This document shows positions 60,401 through 64,000 of a stretch of DNA of 64,000 bases, one piece after another. The position numbers were made by a program, and so were the translations under genes. How positions within the stretch are numbered: position 1 is the first letter of the stretch; each line of letters opens with the position of its first letter. A model generated the notes under the pieces. It was not told the DNA's origin. It did no database searches and saw nothing but the letters and a program-made list of their open reading frames with translations. The DNA lies in the NCBI RefSeq assembly GCF_002234675.1, contig NC_019859.2:10939983-11003982 (forward strand), in the 5' to 3' direction. The stretch is from Oryzias latipes (Eukaryota; Chordata; Actinopteri; Beloniformes; Adrianichthyidae).

Positions 60401-63400
60401 GTATAATGTTTTTTCAATGCTTTGATGTAGAACTAACAATCAGAAATGTGTTGTTTTCTCGTAGAGCATCAGAGGACATGGAAGCTCCTGTCAGACATGC
60501 CGTCTCACTGTGGGTTTGTGCTGCAGCAGATCAGGGATCACGGGGTTCTGCTCCACTCTCCTCTGCCTGCCTGTCACAGCTACTTCAGAGTGAGTTTCTG
60601 CAGAAATGTTGAGCAGAGAGAAAGATGTGTCCAAAGGGAGTCTTGAAAAAATCAGGACTGTTGTTTGTTTTGGGGTGAGACTAAAACTTGAGCAGTTCTG
60701 AGTGTTTGCATGTAAAGCAGTGAAAAAACTCCTGTCCGCATGTGATTGATCTCTGAAACAAATGCTGCTATCTGCCGTTTCTGTCTTTAGCTCTGCACTT
60801 GTGCAGCTGAGCGTTCTTCCACACAGGACTTGGTAAGAATGCGTGGTTGCTCCTGCAGATTTTTATTGATCTTTCTCTTGCTTTAGACTCCCACCACCAT
60901 TTCTCTACCTGTACGTTTCTGGGATGGTTCTGTTGGACAGAACAGGACCATGGACCTCGAGTGTCCATATCAGAAGCCTTCTGAAAGTCCTGCGCCAGTT
61001 TCTTCTTCTGTCCCTGCTCCACACCAACCCACCAAGGACGAGGGCAGTCAGTCTGGATTTGGGAAATCAGAAGTCTTCTGTTCCTCCCAACAGATGAATA
61101 TAGCGCTCCCTGCTGGCCCCATTTCAGAAATAATTGTTAAAGGTCTGTATATGGAACTCTCCAAGTTTAGACAGTGGAACAAAAGTGTCCAATTCCAGGC
61201 TTCAAGGGCCAGTGTCCTGCTTCTGTTTATACTTTAATTTAATAGAACAGTGTATAAAAAATGGTACAAGTTCCCCCCCCCCCCCCCCCCCCCAAACATT
61301 CCAAACAGGAAGTACCTGCTGGTTCCTAGAAGCCAAAATCCCATAGACTTCTATAGAGAAATAAACAGCTGTTACTCATTCTATTGGGCAGAATATCCAT
61401 TCTTGCTCTACCTTTTTTTTTAACAAGTTCTTGCTAACCCTAATTCTTTTTTGGTTGTTCCAAATTATTCAAGGTATGAACTGACCAATCGGATGCCTCA
61501 AATAAAAGTAGGTGGGGCTGTTGGTCCCCATGTCAAACGTTTTATTGACATATTTCGTGTAGCCCACTTTCTAGTGGTAGGGATTTGGACTTCTGACGAG
61601 CTCATTCCTCATTGGCAAGAGTGGTTGCCATAGAAACAATACTTGATGATATCTGGCTCCAACAGGGCAGCGTTTATATTGCAAAAAATAAAGGGCAATG
61701 GAATTGACTTAATTTTGTTGGAGCTGGAAAGGTTTATGGTTGATGTTGTACCTGCTCAGTCCAGTTCTCGTGTACAGTCAGAGGAAACCGTATCCAGGTT
61801 TGACAGAGTGACAGTGGCCCTGAAGGAGTCTGGTTTGAGCACATGAGTTGGTATTTAAATGAGAACTCTGCTTTAAATTCCACATCAGCGTTTCAACATT
61901 TACTGAATTAAATCCTGTATTTCCTTACATTTCAGACGCCAGAGGAAATCGGATCACTCTCAATGACCAAAAGGACTGTGGTTATTATATAAACAAGGGC
62001 AAAGATGGCAAAACCCATCTGATTTATCAGTTACATTCACATTGTCATCAGAGTGTGGAGGCAAGTATTGACTCAAATCTCACACTGTGGACATGACCTT
62101 TTGCTCACATGACGATTCCTATCCACCTATTAACTCTTGTATTGATGTTTTCCGCTACAAGGGTGAAATGCATGTCATTAGTGTCATCTACATCACCGAA
62201 AATGGACAAAAGGAGGCTCAGTTTTCCTGTCCGGTTGTGATCCCGAGGTCCGGACAGGGTGGGTGGAATTGGTTTTCTCTCCAGATGGATGTTTGGTTTG
62301 CCCAAAGCTGTTCCCTTAGGGCTGGTTGTAGATATTTCAACTGTGTCTGACATTTGTGCTGCTGCCCCTCAGAGTGCAACCTTCACAGCGAATACCGTCT
62401 CCCCTGTGGGTCTGGCTCCATAACCCAGACACAGTGCCTCTCCATGGGCTGCTGCTTCAACAAGCACCCCTTTGAGTGCTATTACCCCATGGAAGGTGAG
62501 CTGCCCTCCGGTTCCCGCCTCTTGGCTTTGTTTGAGCCATTACTGCTACAGATGCGAGTCATGCAGTTGGTGAATTTGTGTCGAATAAAATTTAGGACGA
62601 ACATGCCGCCATCCAAGCTGGTATTGAGTGAAAGGCTGTAAGACACTTTGGCTCTCATTATCAATCGCCTCCTGAGATTTTTGACCTTTTTGTTACCTGA
62701 CCTTTTCATATCGGTGCATCTGCTTGTGTGTTTCTGCCCCCTTTTTCAGAGTGCACTATTGACCGTCGCATGGTCTTCTCTGTGCCCGCCTCCATCACGG
62801 ACCCCCCTCTGTCTCCTGCTCTGCTGGTCGCTGCCAACAACTCCACCTGCAAACCTCAGAAAGTGACCTCTGAGTACGCCCTGTTCAATATCCCCATGGA
62901 CGGCTGTGGGATGCGCCGGATGGTGAGAATTAGACTGAAAATGTCAGAACTTGCTGGGAACCGACGAGGATATGACCTTCATTAGTCACTCGACTGATAT
63001 TGCATTTGTGTTGAAGAAATTCTTCACATCCATGAAAACAGTTGAGTTGTTTTTTTTTAAATAAAATAAAAACTGGTTTATAAATGAGCTAAATGTGTTC
63101 CAGGTGAAAGAACAGTTCAATAGAAAAAAATAAATTTATTGATCCTAAACCCATGCTCTGAGAACGGCAGATAAATGACACTAAGAATACTCCTAAAAAA
63201 AAAACTTAAAACGTAAGAAATCAATGACAAATGAATATTTTGTGTTTGGAGCATTTCTGAATAAGCAGTTTATTTTGGGTTGGCATGACAACCCTTTAAC
63301 ACCAGGGCTGTCTTGGTGATGGCACAATAAAGCACGCTCTCTATACTACCATTTCCAGAAGTTTTTTTGTCTTTTTCTGAGAGTTTCAGACCTGAAAGTT

Positions 63401-63982
63401 TTGGCAAATCCAGTTTGATCCCTGGCAAGTAAAGTATTTTTAGTTTTTGACTTCTCCATTGTGCTCTTACAGATGGTGGGGAAAACACTGGTCTACATGC
63501 TGGAGATCACCAACATGATACAAGCAGTCAGCCTCAACTATGGTACCATCACGAGGGAGTCTCCCATCAGGTTTGTGTATCTTTCTATCTGTAACTTTGT
63601 GTTTATTACAGCCAGTGGCTTTAATAGATGAATGCTGCTGTCACTGTGCAGGACTCTATGGATGATGTAATACCTGATGTTCTTATGATTAAAGTTTGTA
63701 TTTGCTTGTTAAAAATTAATTTTCCTACAACTCTCAACTAAAATGTGATTTGTCGTCTCTCTCTCCCCCTCAGCAAATTCTTGTTTGTTAAATCCATCTG
63801 TTAGCATTACTCAATCTTTGTCTTCCTGCTGTCACGTGTTACAATCGTTTTCAGGCTGTTCGTGGAGTGCAGGTACTCACCCGGAACAGTTCTTTCTGTG
63901 AGCTACGTGGTGAAAACGCCCTCTTTTGGCCCTGACGTTCATACCCAGGGGGTGTTTGGAGTCCAGCTCAGGATATCTAAAG
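54408..63982 (+). CDS. Zona pellucida egg-coat protein, trefoil (ZP1/ZP4-like) type with extra ZP-N repeats; 3' end outside the window
   Basis: Egg-envelope (chorion) structural glycoprotein. Exons: 54408-54828, 55067-55225, 55298-55416, 56698-56881, 57508-57620, 57695-58787, 60465-60589, 60897-61142, 61936-62060, 62162-62258, 62373-62495, 62750-62922, 63473-63570, 63855-63982; 1068 codons so far, all phases agreeing. A signal peptide (KKRGILLILLLGISYF) is followed by an Arg/Pro-rich linker. Four-Cys ZP-N-like repeats lie at about 172-250, 269-350, 675-763 and 798-885. A Pro/Ser/Tyr/His-rich insert of about 320 residues separates repeats 2 and 3. A six-Cys trefoil (QCLSMGCCFNKHPFECYY) occupies about 894-935, and the ZP module starts at about 936 (MDGCGMRR, LFVECRYSPGT). 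The trefoil is typical of ZP1/ZP4; several ZP-N copies recall ZP2/ZPAX. The intron after 62060 has a GC donor (gag/gcaagt). ZP-C and the membrane anchor lie beyond the edge. The start is ATG 54408. Confidence 0.88.
56178..56666 (-). mobile_element. L2-type LINE fragment (reverse-transcriptase C-terminal part)
   Basis: A minus-strand frame with VISRIGYCNALLAGLPKS, LLQNSAAEVLTKTRRRVH, LKSLHWLPI and SLPEELRAAE, the very common fish L2/CR1-clade end of ORF2. It is 5'-truncated and followed by an A-rich tail (T-run at about 56215-56234 on the plus strand). It lies in the third intron of the egg-coat gene, ending about 30 bases from the exon acceptor at 56697. Confidence 0.85.
56935..57380. repeat. 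Dispersed repeat family D, copy 3
   Basis: Shares gcattcccagtggt, tatccagctgtacag, atctatttgtctgcaagtgg and catgttaaac blocks with 34640-35150. Intronic in the egg-coat gene. Confidence 0.6.
58810..60464. other. Intron 6 of the egg-coat gene
   Basis: AT-rich intron of about 1.7 kb with T-runs; nothing else recognised. Confidence 0.6.
61262..61795. mobile_element. Inverted-repeat element family E, copy 2
   Basis: Starts with a 21-base C run (61273-61293), then cattccaaacaggaagtacc ... gttgccatagaaac ... cagttctcgtgtacagtc. It is the same family as 16886-17607 but without the nested MITE; its left terminus is replaced by the poly-C tract. It is intronic. Confidence 0.6.
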
Positions 63983-64000
63983 GTTCATTTACTGATAATT

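Noticed and set aside
1..64000. CRISPR arrays, operons, ribosome-binding sites, rRNA genes
   Set aside because: The window is a vertebrate nuclear genome with spliced genes. No such structures were seen.

Overview
The window is nuclear DNA from a teleost fish, probably a percomorph. It shows small GT-AG introns, vertebrate-specific genes, many short terminal-inverted-repeat elements, L2-type and Tc1-type remnants, and the common fish interspersed repeats. The exact species cannot be fixed from the sequence alone.

Layout. (1) 592-5429, plus strand: the last two exons of an NMDA-receptor GluN2B gene (grin2b). (2) 5.4-18.8 kb: 3' UTR and intergenic DNA holding several nested DNA transposons. 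(3) 18785-27949, minus strand: a three-exon gene for an unrecognised secreted coiled-coil protein of about 186 residues. Its 8.5-kb second intron contains a transposon nest: a 7.7-kb hAT-like interval (8-bp target duplication) with a 1.08-kb fold-back element and a 5.2-kb endogenous retrovirus inside it. The two 438-bp LTRs look identical. (4) 28-35.8 kb: intergenic DNA with a MITE and a decayed Tc1 copy. (5) 35804-38308, plus: nfam1, an ITAM immune receptor. (6) 39090-43350, plus: f8a, the 40-kDa huntingtin-associated protein, in 12 exons. (7) 46143-48261, minus: a four-exon PMP22/EMP-family tetraspan protein of 157 residues. (8) 48.3-54.3 kb: intergenic DNA with repeats. (9) 54408-63982, plus: a zona pellucida egg-coat gene running off the right edge. 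It encodes four N-terminal ZP-N-like repeats, a long Pro-rich insert, a trefoil domain and the start of a ZP module.

The genes are unrelated in function (synapse, immune receptor, huntingtin partner, membrane tetraspan, egg coat), so this is an ordinary chromosomal neighbourhood and not an operon-like system. grin2b next to an EMP-type gene recalls the human GRIN2B-EMP1 neighbourhood.

The most unusual signal is in the retrovirus leader. Just downstream of a tRNA-Tyr-like primer site lie five short hairpins in 162 bases that copy the tRNA T-arm (a TTCRAGT-type loop closed by a G/C-rich stem). The ZP protein architecture and the loss of the loop-1 cysteine pair in the tetraspan protein are also worth checking. 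Exon boundaries were placed by hand from splice signals, reading frame and family similarity recalled from memory; no alignment was run.
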